Below, piece after piece: positions 1 to 11,831 of a stretch of DNA of 64,000 bases. This DNA comes from Condylostoma magnum (lineage: Eukaryota > Ciliophora > Heterotrichea > Heterotrichida > Condylostomatidae), in NCBI GenBank assembly GCA_920105805.1, contig CAKKTI010000001.1:264706-328705 (forward strand). Direction: 5' to 3'. Made by a program: the position numbers and the translations under genes. Position 1 is the stretch's first letter. The number at the start of each line of letters is the position of its first letter. The notes under the pieces were generated by a model. It was not told the origin of the DNA and did not search any database. It saw nothing but the letters and a program-made list of their open reading frames with translations.

Positions 1-299
1 ACAGTAGACTTATTGTGAAAATCAGTTTGGAGAATCAAATTACTGTTGCTAAGTATAGTAGTATATAATAGATTGGAAGACTTACCATTAGAGATGAAGA
101 TAGAACTATTGGAGTAGGCTATGTAACAAGGCTGGAGTAAGTATAAGAAGAGAATAAGAAAGTGTAAGAGGAGGAAAAGAAGTAAGAGGAGGTTTAATAA
201 GAAAGGAAATAAGAAGAAATAAAGGAGGAAAAGAAAACAAGCTTTGAAGATTAGAGAAAATCTGAGGTTGAGGCATTCTTACCAAATTAGTTTAGTTAG
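1..299 (+). CDS. eRF3-like translation GTPase, C-terminal end only (5' truncated by window)
   Basis: Only the last ~100 codons are visible, read in the frame starting at base 3. The first ~45 residues resemble the third beta-barrel domain of the EF-1alpha/eRF3 family and include IGRLTIRDEDRTIGVGYV, close to the eRF3 signature GRFTLRDEGKTIAIGKV. eRF3 is the GTPase partner of release factor eRF1. The usual protein ends soon after this motif, but here a ~50-residue Glu/Lys/Gln-rich, probably helical tail follows, encoded by the purine-rich tract at about 120-240. I place the stop at the tandem TAG TAG (297-302); a TGA lies at 312. Hbs1 is the main alternative, but the RDE motif favours eRF3. Confidence 0.6.
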
Positions 300-336
300 T
301 AGACATTTTATTGAGTGAATTATTAAATTAGTAAAA

Positions 337-2034
337 ATGAACCAAAGGAATAGTGCTGATTGCCAGAATTATGAGCAAAGGGAAAACGTAAAAGTAGTGA
401 TTCGTATCAGGCCTCCACTGGACAGAGAAAGGGACCCTGATGGTGAATTTCTATCAATAACTTCAGTTGAGGATAATAGATTGATTTACTTGTCAGAGTA
501 CTTAGGAGTCTTTACTTCTAATTAAGACAGGATTTACGATATACAAACAAACCCAGCACTAGTCTAAAACCATATATACACGTTTGACCATGTATATGAT
601 TAAGACTCCACCCAAGCACAGGTTTTTGAAGACACCGCAATGCCTATGATCACCCCTATTTTCTAAGGCTACAATGCGACAATTGTAGCATACGGGCAGA
701 CGGGCACAGGTAAAACTCATACAATGGAAGGATTCACGTATAGGAATAATGATGAATTAAGGGGAATTGTGCCCAGAGTTATCGAAAATATTTTTGAATA
801 TAGCTCCGAAGACTCTGTTAAAATAATGGTCTCTTATTTGCAGATATATAACGAAGTTATCACGGATCTGCTGAAAAATGACAAGAGATCGCTGCATGTA
901 AGGTAAGAGAAGAATAAAGGAGGGTTTGTGGAAGGATTAAGTGAGTGATGTGTTAAGTCATTTAGACAGATTTTCAAGCTAATGAAGCAAGGCTAGGAAG
1001 CACGTACCACAGCTTCTACGAGGATGAATGATATTTCTAGTAGAAGCCACGCTATTTTTATAGTGAAAATTGTTGCTAATAGAAACAAAAACGTTTAAAG
1101 TGTTGGAAAAATGAATATTGTGGACTTGGCTGGCAGTGAAAGACTAAGAGTAACTGGTGCTACTGGTATTAGACTGGAAGAGTCAAAGAAGATTAATTAA
1201 TCATTGTCAGCTTTAGGAAATGTAATATCTGCACTTACTTCAAAGTAAAGGTCGCATATTCCTTATAGAGATTCTAAGTTAACTAGATTACTTGAAGATT
1301 CTCTAGGGGGAAATTGCAAAATGACTATGATGGCCATGATCTCTCCCTCAGCTGATAGTTTCTAGGAAAGCTTGTCTACTTTAAAATTCGCTAATAGAGC
1401 CAAGTTTATTAAAAATGTTGTAAAGTAAAACCTTGAAATAGATTTAGTAAGCAAGGTTGAGATGTATAAACAAGAGATTAATGATCTTAAACTGCAATTA
1501 GCTAGGAAAAACTAGTAGATTTAAACAATAAGAGCATAATCCCTTGTTGATAATTAGGATGGAGAAACGAATTACAGTGAAGATCAATGTGACACGGCTG
1601 ATATATCAAAAATTTCAGCGGATAATGAGGATATACCAAGATACTAGATTCTACTGCAGAGGTAAAGGGATATAATGACGGCTTTGACTGAAAAGATAAA
1701 TACGAGAGACTAAGAACTTGAAGAATTGCATTCATAGGTTGAATTGTATGATTAGGCTTATAAAAATATCGAAACTTAGGTGAAGTACCAGCAGTTTAAA
1801 ATCAATTACTATGAAAAATTGGTAAGGAGATATAGCTTCAGAGATTTGTAGTAAAAGGTATATTTAATAAAGGATGAAAAGACTTAAATTAGGAAGATTC
1901 TTGAAGAGAAAGTGTTATAGTAAGTATAACAGATTTAATTGAGTATTTAAAATAATGAAGTATAGCCTGAGTCTATTTATGAGGAGTTGAGTAAAATTAA
2001 ACATTCAGCAAATGAAGTATTGAGTATTTTGTAA
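337..2034 (+). CDS. Kinesin-family motor protein
   Basis: An N-terminal kinesin motor of about 365 residues moves along microtubules using ATP. Visible motifs are the P-loop GQTGTGKT near residue 120, SSRSH (switch I) near 234, DLAGSE (switch II) near 262 and [13 protein letters not shown] after it. The neck region [10 protein letters not shown] resembles kinesin-12/KIF15, but the subfamily is only a guess. Residues ~370-565 are charged and Gln-rich and probably form a coiled coil. Internal TAA/TAG codons read as Gln (for example in [15 protein letters not shown]) and one TGA reads as Trp. The end is set at TAA TGA (2032-2037); the open frame beyond looks non-coding. The ATG lies about 35 nt after the previous stop. 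Confidence 0.9.
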
Positions 2035-2294
2035 TGAAATTTAAAAGATTCTTTATTTACTAAATTATCAGGTGTTTTAAAATAAGATTATTTCCATACA
2101 TTTTAAACAATCTATAAATTGACTTTTAGGCAAACATAAAGTCTTATATACAATTTTCCCTTCAATTCTTTAAATAGTATTTAAAATATTATACATTCAA
2201 GTATTAGTAAGCAACTATACTTTTATTGGCACTTGTAAAAGGTAATCAGTCTTTATCTGATTATATCAAGCACTTGACTTATGGAAAATAATAA

Positions 2295-3239
2295 ATGTCT
2301 CAGAATTAATTATCTTATGACACTCTAAAGGTTCTTATCCTAACAATTCATGCAGAGATCCCAATCAAATAAGCTGTATTCGGGTTAACGGATTCTTCAG
2401 GCCTTATAATTGGAGAAATTTAAAGCTTATTTACTAGATTAGATTAAAAATAGCAAATCTCACTACAAAATCTAATAACCCTACTCAATTATAAATTACT
2501 GCCATAGTAAAGTACTAAAACAGATTTAAACAGAGATGAAACAGCTAAAATCTAGTAAGAACAATTATAAAGCCTCTAATAATTTTAAATTGATAATATG
2601 CCTTTTGATAAGTAAATGATTTATTAACATCATAAAGAAAAACTAGAAAAATTGAAAGTCAAAAATAGTCATTTGAAAGAGTAACTAAAATAAGCATAAG
2701 AAAATATCTAAAACTAAAAACAAGAATTTGAGGAATTGTAAGATCATTACATTTCAATAGCTGAAGAGCTAAAGACTAGAATGGAGTAGGATAGTATTCA
2801 TTTAGATAGATAAGCAGAAAGAGTTAATTATGAACTGAATTGCTGTAAGTTAGTAATGGAAGAAATTTTTGGAATTAATGAAAGTAGAGATGAGGGCTAA
2901 AGATTCTAGTAAATTATATAATAAAGAGAAAAAGAGATTGCTGATTGTAATATAGCTCAACAGCATTTATAAACATAATTAGATTGTATTAAAGAAAAGT
3001 ATGAAAAGCTAAAATGTATTATTTTAGATGAGGAAGAACTGATTATATTTAAGTAATAACTGGAAAGGAAACATTTCTATAAGCATAATAAAGTCGTAAT
3101 TAATACAGAAGAGTAAGATATGTTTCGAATAAATATACACAAAGATTGCCTTTAAAATATTTTGGCACTGCCAAGTCCTATTTCAGAGTCCTCAAATCTA
3201 GATTCATCATCTGAATTTACCTCAGAATCATCTTACTAG
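2295..3239 (+). CDS. Coiled-coil protein of unknown function
   Basis: The protein is about 314 residues. The first ~70 residues look globular, including a stretch reading VFGLTDSSGLIIGE; residues ~90-290 are rich in Glu, Lys and Gln with heptad-like spacing and should form a long coiled coil. The tail is Ser-rich. I do not recognise a family. The frame ends in TAG TAA TAA (3237-3245), a triple stop followed by AT-rich spacer, which supports this 3' end. A cytoskeletal or centrosomal role is plausible from composition only. Confidence 0.65.
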
Positions 3240-3361
3240 TAATAATTTATAAATATTTGAAAAATACACTTTACTCACCCCTTTCATATTTGTAATATGG
3301 CTTATATAGATAGCAAGGGCATTATGTCTACCCTAAAGACGTTTTATATACAATACATAAA

Positions 3362-5530
3362 ATGGAAATACTAAGAGTAATACGAATTCTTATCTCAGCA
3401 ATATAGATTTCAATGATATCAATAATTTTATTCATATTACTCGGAAGTATAAGTAAGAACTCAGCATATGATTAAACTAAATATACAAATTAAGATGAGT
3501 TCTAGTTTTTAACAAATGATTAATTTAATAAATAATATCCAAACACACCTATAATACAACAAAGCTCAATATAAAGCCTAGAATAATTAGAAGACACAGT
3601 AAAATTTAACCCTAAAATCTTTGGCTATAATGAAACTTAAGGTGACTTATTATTTCCCCCTTTTATCTACCCACAATGCCAACAGCTATACCCACCTAAT
3701 CCAAACCACAGTGTGAATTTAGACTATATTAAAAACTAGATGACTTTAAATTGCGGAGGCTAAAAGGGAAAGTATGTTCTAGGCCCAGTACATAATGTAA
3801 CTTTTACAAATCCTACGGAGTTATATAAGTACTGATAACCATAATAATACTCAAAACCTGTTCCTTTATACTCAAATCATGATTTTGTTATTGCTTCTTG
3901 TAAAAATTACGACGGTCGCTTTGAATTGCAACAACATCTCCCACGTCCCAAAAAGCGAATTTTTGAGCAGGCCTATCAAACTACAATGGAATTGCAGAAA
4001 AAAACAAAAGTTATAAGAAAACCAATGATAATTGCAATGCTTACACTTGACAGTTTCTCGAGAAATCATTTCTTTAGAAAACTCCCATTAACAATTTAGT
4101 ATCTAAATGATTTGAATGAGTCGAGCTAGTTTAAAGTCTTTGACTTTTTACTGCATAATATAATAGGTACAGACACATCTGAGAATCAGTCAAGGATATT
4201 TGGCACTAAGTATTATGGTAATTAGTAAACACAGTAAATAAATGATTTATTTGGCTAGGAAGCTATATGAAATATATTCAGGAAGCGAGGATTTGCAACT
4301 CTTATAGGTTTCGATCCATGTGCTTACAAATTTCATTAGATAATAGGCAGAGCTCCTCAGGCAGACCACGTGTCTCAATCATTCTTTTGCGCTAATACAA
4401 GACTGGGAGGATATACCAGTCATAAAAGGGTTAATTTTTAGCGGTGTATTGGCCCGTATATGGCACATTATTATACCATGAACTACACAATCTCTTTTAG
4501 TTAAATTTACAAAGGAGTGAATCAGTGGGTTTACAATCATTTTGGAGCAGCTCATGAGGACTCCGGTTAACATGCTGGCACTTTAGATGATTACTTACTA
4601 GCTTACTTACATTCTTATATACAGGATTTCGGAGAAGACAATAATTTGGTGATCTTTTTAGTCGGGGACCATGGAATGAGATATGGGAGCTACTAAAACA
4701 ATTTGGAGGCAATACAAGAACATAGACTTCCTGCTTTTTTCCTTATAGCAAAAAAACAGATTTTAGACAGAATTGAGCATTCCATGGATGTCTTAACTCA
4801 TAATACTAAAAGATTAACTACTAAGCCTGACCTAAGGAGGACTTTGGAATTTCTTAGTGGATATCCTTATAATCTTGCAATGGAGGAATCCTAGAGTAAA
4901 TTTTACAGCTTATTTACAGAAAAAGTCCCAGATGATAGAACTTGTGAGGATGCAGAAATACCTCCGTGGTTTTGTGCATAGTATGAAATGGAATTTATAC
5001 CCAATCACTACTTTAATCAAACATCAGAGTAATTTAGCACTATAACTCCTTAAGAAAAGAAAATTGGAGATCTAATTAACTTTATAACTGATTAATTGAT
5101 TATCATAATGAATGAAAATTCGTATTCATTTAATAAGGTGCCTTTAGGTAGAGTTTGCAGGTTTATTCAATTGAAAGGGTTAGATTATGTTCTGTATTAT
5201 CAAAACAATGAAAAACTTATTCTGAAATTGTTGATAAGAGTGAAATAAAACCCAAGTGCTAAAGTTGATGCATGGGTAGTGATTACTTAGGATTCCAATT
5301 ATTTTGAGTTCAATACAGCTGGTTTTAACTCATTTCCTGTTTTATTTAATTAACAAAAGTAATACGTGCATATTATAAGACTTGATAGAACGGATAAATA
5401 TGCAGGACAGTGTGAAGAAATTGCAAGAAATAGTTAAATTGCTCCTGAGTATTGCTTTTGTACGTAAGATTTGAAAGATTCTGGCGAAAATTAGTCTTTA
5501 TAATATTTTAGGTAATTTTAGTGTTTTTAG
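3362..5530 (+). CDS. DUF229 (sulfatase-like) membrane-anchored protein
   Basis: This ~722-residue protein belongs to the DUF229 branch of the alkaline phosphatase/sulfatase superfamily, whose members are usually type II membrane or secreted enzymes of unknown substrate. Residues ~6-25 form a hydrophobic signal anchor. LTLDSFSRNHFFRKLP near residue 229 is the family core motif, followed by a Gly-Phe-Asp-Pro-Cys stretch and the metal-site motif VGDHGMRYG near residue 435. A Cys-containing C-terminal segment (EYCFC) matches the family's disulfide-rich end. One reading frame contains about 45 TAA/TAG-Gln codons. The end is set at TAG TAG (5528-5533); a TGA follows at 5564. Confidence 0.8.
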
Positions 5531-5715
5531 TAGTTAATATAATTTGAGATTAATAAATTTGATTGAATCTCTATTAAAATTCCTTAGTCTCAATACTAAA
5601 AGATTATATAGTATTATTAGACTAATCAACCTCCATCTGTCCATATCAATTGAGTCCCTGCCTAATTCACCTGATAACCAATTCCTTTTTTTACTTAATC
5701 CACTTATATAATAAA

Positions 5716-8700
5716 ATGTTAAACCTTGACATCCACATCGATATCCAGTAACCTCTTATAAACGAATTATAAACAATAGCAACAGTAGTAAGATTAATAT
5801 AGAACGATTCATCTGACTCCTAAATTCTAAACTCAGTTTAGAAAGTAAAAAAATTAATGCACTAGTATGATAATTCCTTAGTAAGCTTTACTTAGCAATA
5901 ATTCTCAGAGCACAGTGACTAATTGTACTAAGTTATCCTAAAACTGCACTAAATTTTCATGGATATACAACTTCCTTAATCATCCAAAAAACTGAATAAT
6001 ATACAGGAAGCTCATGGGCTATTTTAGATAATAAAGAACACATCAGAATCCGAAGAAAACTTTAATAGTTAAATTGTTACTCGAGTGTAACTGGTAACAG
6101 GCTAAAGCAACATCAATGATGGATTTATTACTTTAGACTATAATTTATTAAAACTGGCAATGTAAGCCAGAGGTGAGTTTAATCTCTATATCAACGCGAT
6201 TGTATAAGAGTATATGCAAACTTTAGGAATGAAGACCAATCATATTCCTAATTCATAGAGACTAAGAGATATAGGTTTAACTATTTTCTAGAATATACAA
6301 GCATAGTAAATGACACAAGATAAATTTGAGCAGTACTTGAATGATTTTGTATTTGGAGATGAAAAGTCAATAACTTAGTCTTTAAATCAACTAAAATCAG
6401 ATCTATGGCATTTTTCCCTATCAGACGACAAATCAAGTTTAAATCTAGTTGAAAAATTACTTATAGGCTTATTAGGACATAAGGATAGTTAGATTAGAGA
6501 CCAGGCAATAAAACATTTAAATGCCTTTTACGATGATACAGATTGGCAGTTAATTCAGCCCTTTGTGCCTAAGGTAAAGCTAGTAGGTGATGAGTTTATT
6601 ATAACTGAAAGAGTTGAGCTTAGTAACACTGAGTTTATTTACTTATAACTGCATGCACCTGGGTTTATAGAGTAAAGCAGGAATTATTTAGTATCTTATC
6701 ACGATGTGATGATTTAAGGTGTGTCTAAAGGATATTTGTTATAAGTAAATTTAGGTAAGTTTCCAAGATGCGGGTTTTATGACTGGAGATTTGTAACTGT
6801 TTAATATGGAGAAGTATAGCCTTTAATGGGTAATTATAGCTCTAATAGGGTAAATCCTAATTAATAAATAAGTAAGTATGAAACTTTTCCAGTACAAGGA
6901 AGATTTATAGTACATCCAGCTGACTGTAAGGAGTTACAAATTCATGAAATATACTTAGACTTCCAAAATGCTATAAAGTAAAAGCAGTCAGACTAAAGAG
7001 TGGATAATCCTACTTTTAGCTAAATTATTCCTACATTATAAGAAAAACTTAACCGAGGTATAAACTGCATTTACTTAATGGGAATGCTAGAAAGATACAC
7101 AGCAGCAAATGGGGATGGATCCGCGTTATCCGTGGTTGATAGAAGTTTACCTTATAAGAGATTTGGAGGAAAGGAGGGATTTAAGGATTTAATGAGCCAT
7201 GCTAATAGAATTGGTATGAAAGTAATAATTGATAGCATTTCTAGAGTTAGCAGTTAGCAATACTCCCGTAAGTATAAAGATTATAAAATATACGTAAAAG
7301 ATGATAATGGAATGCCTGCCACATGCTATGGAACAGATGGCAGATCTCTAAGATACGATGACTCTATAATGCTTAATTACAGAAAAGTAGAGACTTGAAA
7401 TTTAATAGTATAAGAGATTCAGTAGTTAGCTAGAGAATATGGGGTGAACGGAGCTCACTTAGACAATGCACATGCATGGCCTTAAATCCTAGAACTAGAT
7501 ATACAGGAAATGTACAGAAAAGATCCTGATGGCAACTATCACTATACAAAGGAGGAAATTTTTGACGGTTTTATAGTAAAAAAGAACGAAGGATTCGGAT
7601 ACTGGGGCAGTGAGCTTTAAAAGCTGTACCCAAATCCAATCTTTATAAAGATTTGTAAGGAGTTATGAAGAGAGTTCCCTTAATTCTTTATAGTAGCTGA
7701 TATATGAAATGGCTCTCAACTAAGCGGAAGAGAGTTCATAATAACCAAATCAGGCCCAATTCCTCGTCTATACGATTTCCCTGTGAATCTAGCTGCTGTT
7801 TTTGGTAAATACCTGCATAAAAGTGGAGAAATAGAGGAAAAAGAGCGTAAGGAAGTGACAGTGTTTAGGGACATATATGAACAACGATATAAGAACATGC
7901 CTCCTAACGCTATTTTGATCAACAGCTCAACAGGCCATTCCTTGCCCTACCCAGCCCTTATGTACGGAAGAGGAGCCTGGGCTGCCGTCGACCTCCTTTT
8001 CTTCCTTCCCGACATTCCTATGACTTTTATAGGAGAAGGCTACGGATATGCCTATAAGACCAACATACTAAACTCAGCAGAGTACAACCGTTCAACGAAG
8101 GAAAAGCAGTTGTAAAACCACAGAAATGCTAAAATAAGCAACGTTCCACGGGTAGGTTCCACCGCTTCTCTGGCAATAATTCCAGAAGTTAAGGAGTTAA
8201 TAGAGCGTGAGTAAAAGTTTGCAAGGGATATAGGCCCTGAATACGGCTTTGATCTAACTAAAATCGGTATGCACTACAACCATAGACGGGAGTTAAGAAG
8301 ATAGAAGGATGTACTGCGGCTTGGCAAATTCATACCCCTTGTGTTTAGACATGAGCACGGATGGCATAAGAGAGCCATAGCATTTGCTAGGTATACACAG
8401 GATGAGACTGCAGTGGTTATTATCAACTTCAATGAAAACCCTATTACTGGGTACATTGACTTGTCGGCCATGGAGAAAACTATGGAGGATGAGTAGGCCA
8501 TGGTATATAGCATAGGGAATTGGTTGGAGCCTGAAAGTGATCAGTTTTACTTTAAAAACGAGTTAATTGCTGAGTAACACTAAATATCACTATTACCATT
8601 CAGATCTGAAATACTTGGTATATACCCTAGCGATATACCCACTGAAAGAGCACTAAGAAACACAATAGAACGACTTAGATACAAGCTGAATAACAATAAG

Positions 8701-10902
8701 CCAATCGATGCTTCATATGGTGTTATATAAATGCTAAAAGTGCTTTAAAAGGACTACCCAAATGAGAATATAGGAAAGCTAGCGAATACTTTTGGTATAA
8801 CTTATAAATACTTCCTAGAACCCTTCTCTATTTCCTCGCTTTAATTCGTGAAATCAATTAAAAAGCTGGATGATATACGCTCTGGAAGACTACTTGGGTA
8901 CTGTGACTACATTTCTTCCCTAGATGGCGTATCTCACCCTAAGCAATTCGCTACTAGTCTTGTACAGTCAAACACACTGGGCCCGATTATCTTCAGTACT
9001 CCAGAACTAGGAAGATGGTCCACTGCAGGTGGACTTGGAGTAATGGTCGATGAGCTATCCCAGGGACTTTAACAACTAGGAGAGGAGGTCTGGGTGATTT
9101 CTCCTTACTATAATGTAAACAAAAAGGGTGAGCAAAACTACCTCAACAACGACCCAGCGAATATAAACTGGATAACTAACCTAGAAATTAACATTGATTA
9201 GAAAAATTATACAATAGGAGTGCACTAGGGCTTTGAGAACGGAATTAATTATCTGTTTCTGCATAATCATTAACTGTTCCCTAGTATCTACCCGGATATG
9301 ACATAAGCTGAGACTATGATTCAGCTGGTTGCGTGGGGTAAGGGAACTTTAGAGGCATTGTGCTATTTGTAGAAGATACCTGCTATTATGGTCACTAATG
9401 ATTGGTTTACTGGGCTAATCGCTGCATATGCTAAGCTAGGGACATTTGGGGATGTTTTTAAAGGGACAATTTTTATGCACATAGTACACAATCTTGACCC
9501 ATCATACGAGGGAAGGTTATATCCCGGCAAAAACGAGGGGAAATTTGAACACATCCACAACTTACCCACAGATATGTTTATTAACCCTTATTGGTAAAGA
9601 CTCGTTATAAACCCTTCGAGATGCGCTATACTTATGAGTGACTAATGGGCAACTGTGTCCCCCTCTTACAGAAATGAGCTATTAAGTTCCTCGCCTCTAA
9701 AAGAGATCTTAAAGACAAAAAGCTGTCCATTTGCTTATCCTAATGGAATTCCTATCGAGTAAAGACTGGGAAGACTGAAAGACAAGGGAAGTCACTACGA
9801 TGCCAAGCGAAGCCTGTAGTAAAAGTACTTCAACCATGCTGACTTGAATGACAATGTTCCCCTGATGTCCTTTGTGGGCAGAATTACAGAGTAGAAGGGA
9901 GTGCATTTGATTTTAGACGTTGCGGAGATTTTAATACCAGAAACTAATTATTAAATACAGTTTTTGGTAGGGGGGCCGTTTAACCCGTCGGATAAGTACA
10001 GTGCTGCGTGTGCTAATAGAATGAGACAGTTGAGAGATAAGTACCCAACATGCTTTTTCGCCGATCCGGATAATTTCTTCTATGATGGACCATTGACTAA
10101 CCTAGGATCTGATTTTGGACTAATGCCGTCGATGTTTGAACCTGGAGGAATTGTACAACACGAGTTCTTTGTGGCAAATACACCTGTAATTGCATTTTAA
10201 ACCGGAGGGTTGAGGGATACTGTTATTGAGTATAATTGGGATAACCAGACTGGGTGCGGGTTTGTGTTCTAGATATACGACCTAAACGACTTCAAACATG
10301 CTGTGTGGAGGGCTATTAATACGTTTAAGGATAAGTTCCATTATAATAAGGTGAGGGAAGAGTCGTTTAAAGCCACTGTGGATGGGAAGAACGTATCAAG
10401 GGCTTGGAATAAGGAGTTTTATAGACTTACTAATAAAATTTACCATGAACCTAATGAAAGATAGAAGTATTAGTAGATGTTGTAGAACTGTGGGTGGAAA
10501 CTTACGAATTATAGTGAAATTTTGCCCAAGAATAGAGCTAAAAGGCCAATAATGCTTAGGTCTCCTTCAGGGAATTATATAGGAGAAGCAGCTGCCAGTA
10601 ATTAATAAAACTCAGTTTAGAAGAGAAATGTGCAATTTAGGTATCAAACGGGTTTTAAAGTGAATCATGTGCAACTAGTTGGGACATTTGATAACTGGTA
10701 AATACGACATCCGCTAAACTTTGATTACCAGTCTAATAGTTGGCACATTACTCTGTAATTAAAGCCTGGGAAGTATCAATATAAGTATGTAGTCGACGGA
10801 GTGCACTGGGTATACTCTCACGATCACCCAAGTGAGACTGATAAAGGGGGCAATATTAATAATACGATTGAAATTAGTTAGGTTAATAGGTAGTCCATAT
10901 AA
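5716..10902 (+). CDS. GH13-GT5 fusion glycogen/alpha-glucan synthase with C-terminal glycogen-binding domain
   Basis: One frame of ~1728 codons encodes a GH13 alpha-amylase-like domain followed by a GT5 glycogen/starch-synthase domain and a CBM48-type domain. GH13 (about residues 440-900) shows NGDGSALSVVDRS, GAHLDNAHAW with the nucleophile-type Asp, and VADIWNG. GT5 (about 1090-1600) has STPELGRW, TAGGLG in place of the usual KTGGL, VGRITEQKG and EPGGIVQHE, a GT5-type acidic pair. Residues ~1642-1722 carry LVGTFDNW and a YKYVVDG strand typical of AMPK-beta-like glycogen-binding modules. GT5 elongates alpha-1,4-glucan from a nucleotide-glucose; which donor is not visible. The N-terminal ~400 residues are unassigned. 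The stop is probably TAA TAA (10900-10905), with a TGA at 10915. Confidence 0.9.
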
Positions 10903-10934
10903 TAAAGCTGTAATTGAACATAACTAATTAGTAA

Positions 10935-11318
10935 CTAATATAAATAGCATGCAAATGCTATAACAATGCAAAATAAGTGGTCATTTTGAAAAAAGTAATG
11001 AGCAGAGTTATCAGTCTCTTAATCCCATAGCACTCTTTAGCCCATTAGAACACCCTGGTCTTTCTTCTCTCCTATAGCAACTTAAACCATTATCTTATAC
11101 TGCTGTCTAAAGTTTTCTTTTAAAGCGTTTCTGATTTAATCCGCTATCTCTGTCGTATATCTTTAAGCAATCTCACTGGTGTAGTTAGATTCATTGAGAA
11201 TATCCTCAACAAAGCCCTTTATTATATTTTTAGCTACTAAAGGACAGAATTTCTCGTTGTACTTTGGCCTAGTATTGTAAGCTTCAACTGTTAAGTTACG
11301 TAAGGGTGCAGAAGTCAT
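10935..11318 (-). CDS. Tctex1-type dynein light chain
   Basis: The protein is 127 residues, the size of DYNLT/Tctex1 light chains, which bind dynein intermediate chains and cargo in cytoplasmic and axonemal dyneins. The C-terminal half matches the family: YKIMVQVAIGEKKDQG, then VLWDQETDN and HLFCIVIAFACYLY, equivalent to the FWD...D and YCIVSVFGLAI strands. The predicted TAG stop falls right at the usual family end, good evidence that TAG can terminate. It faces the glucan synthase tail to tail with only ~20-30 nt between stops, and its ATG is 92 nt from that of the divergent MGCC gene. Confidence 0.88.
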
Positions 11319-11410
11319 TTTTAAAAATGTTTATAAATACAAGTTTGTAATAAAAGCCTGTATTAATTAACTAGCTTATTTAGTCGGGATAATTTAAAAA
11401 TTCAGTTAAA

Positions 11411-11821
11411 ATGGGATGCTGCTAAGGGAAAAAGATTGATAATAATGAGATTGTTATGGTATAATCACCCAAGCTTAGCTAAAAGTAGTCAAAATTTATG
11501 TCTAGATAAGATTCTGGGGAATTTGTTGACATAAGTATAGACTCTTCTAAGAATAATTATTTTGAAGCAGAAACGACGGAGAATACTAATAGGGGATTCT
11601 GAGAATCTGTTAATAGTGCAAATTATATGTAAAAATAGAACCAGTTGGAAGAGTTATTTTTATTCAGACTCAGCCAACCTAATGAGTTTTACGAACAAAG
11701 CAATCATTAATAGAAACTGTCGATTTATAGTGATGATTTGAATTATCAAGGAAAGAAGCAAATGTATAAAGCTCGGAAAATGGCAGAAAGAATTTCGAAA
11801 AAAAGAAGGTTTGATTGGTAG
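11411..11821 (+). CDS. Small protein with MGCC N-terminus (predicted lipid-anchored), unknown function
   Basis: The 136-residue protein starts MGCCQGKK, a classic arrangement for N-myristoylation of Gly2 with palmitoylation of Cys3/Cys4, so membrane attachment is likely. The rest is polar, with a basic C-terminal stretch (KARKMAERISKKRRFDW). No domain is recognised. The stop is placed at TAG 11819 because the opposite-strand WD40 gene has a convincing coding frame from 11832 upward; reading on to TGA at ~12196 would overlap it heavily. Confidence 0.6.
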
Positions 11822-11831
11822 TGTAATTATT

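Noticed and set aside
100-240. Purine-rich tract as a simple repeat or regulatory element
   Set aside because: It is read in frame as a Glu/Lys/Gln-rich tail of the eRF3-like protein.
7783-8115. Short standard-code open frames inside the glucan synthase and elsewhere as separate genes
   Set aside because: They are pieces of longer genes cut at TAA, TAG or TGA codons that here encode Gln or Trp; neighbouring pieces share one frame and one domain.
5716-10902. Reading the TAA/TAG/TGA-rich genes as decayed pseudogenes
   Set aside because: The in-frame stops fall on conserved Gln and Trp positions in ribosomal proteins, importin, AP-1 mu and others, while frames and domains stay intact, so this is code reassignment, not decay.
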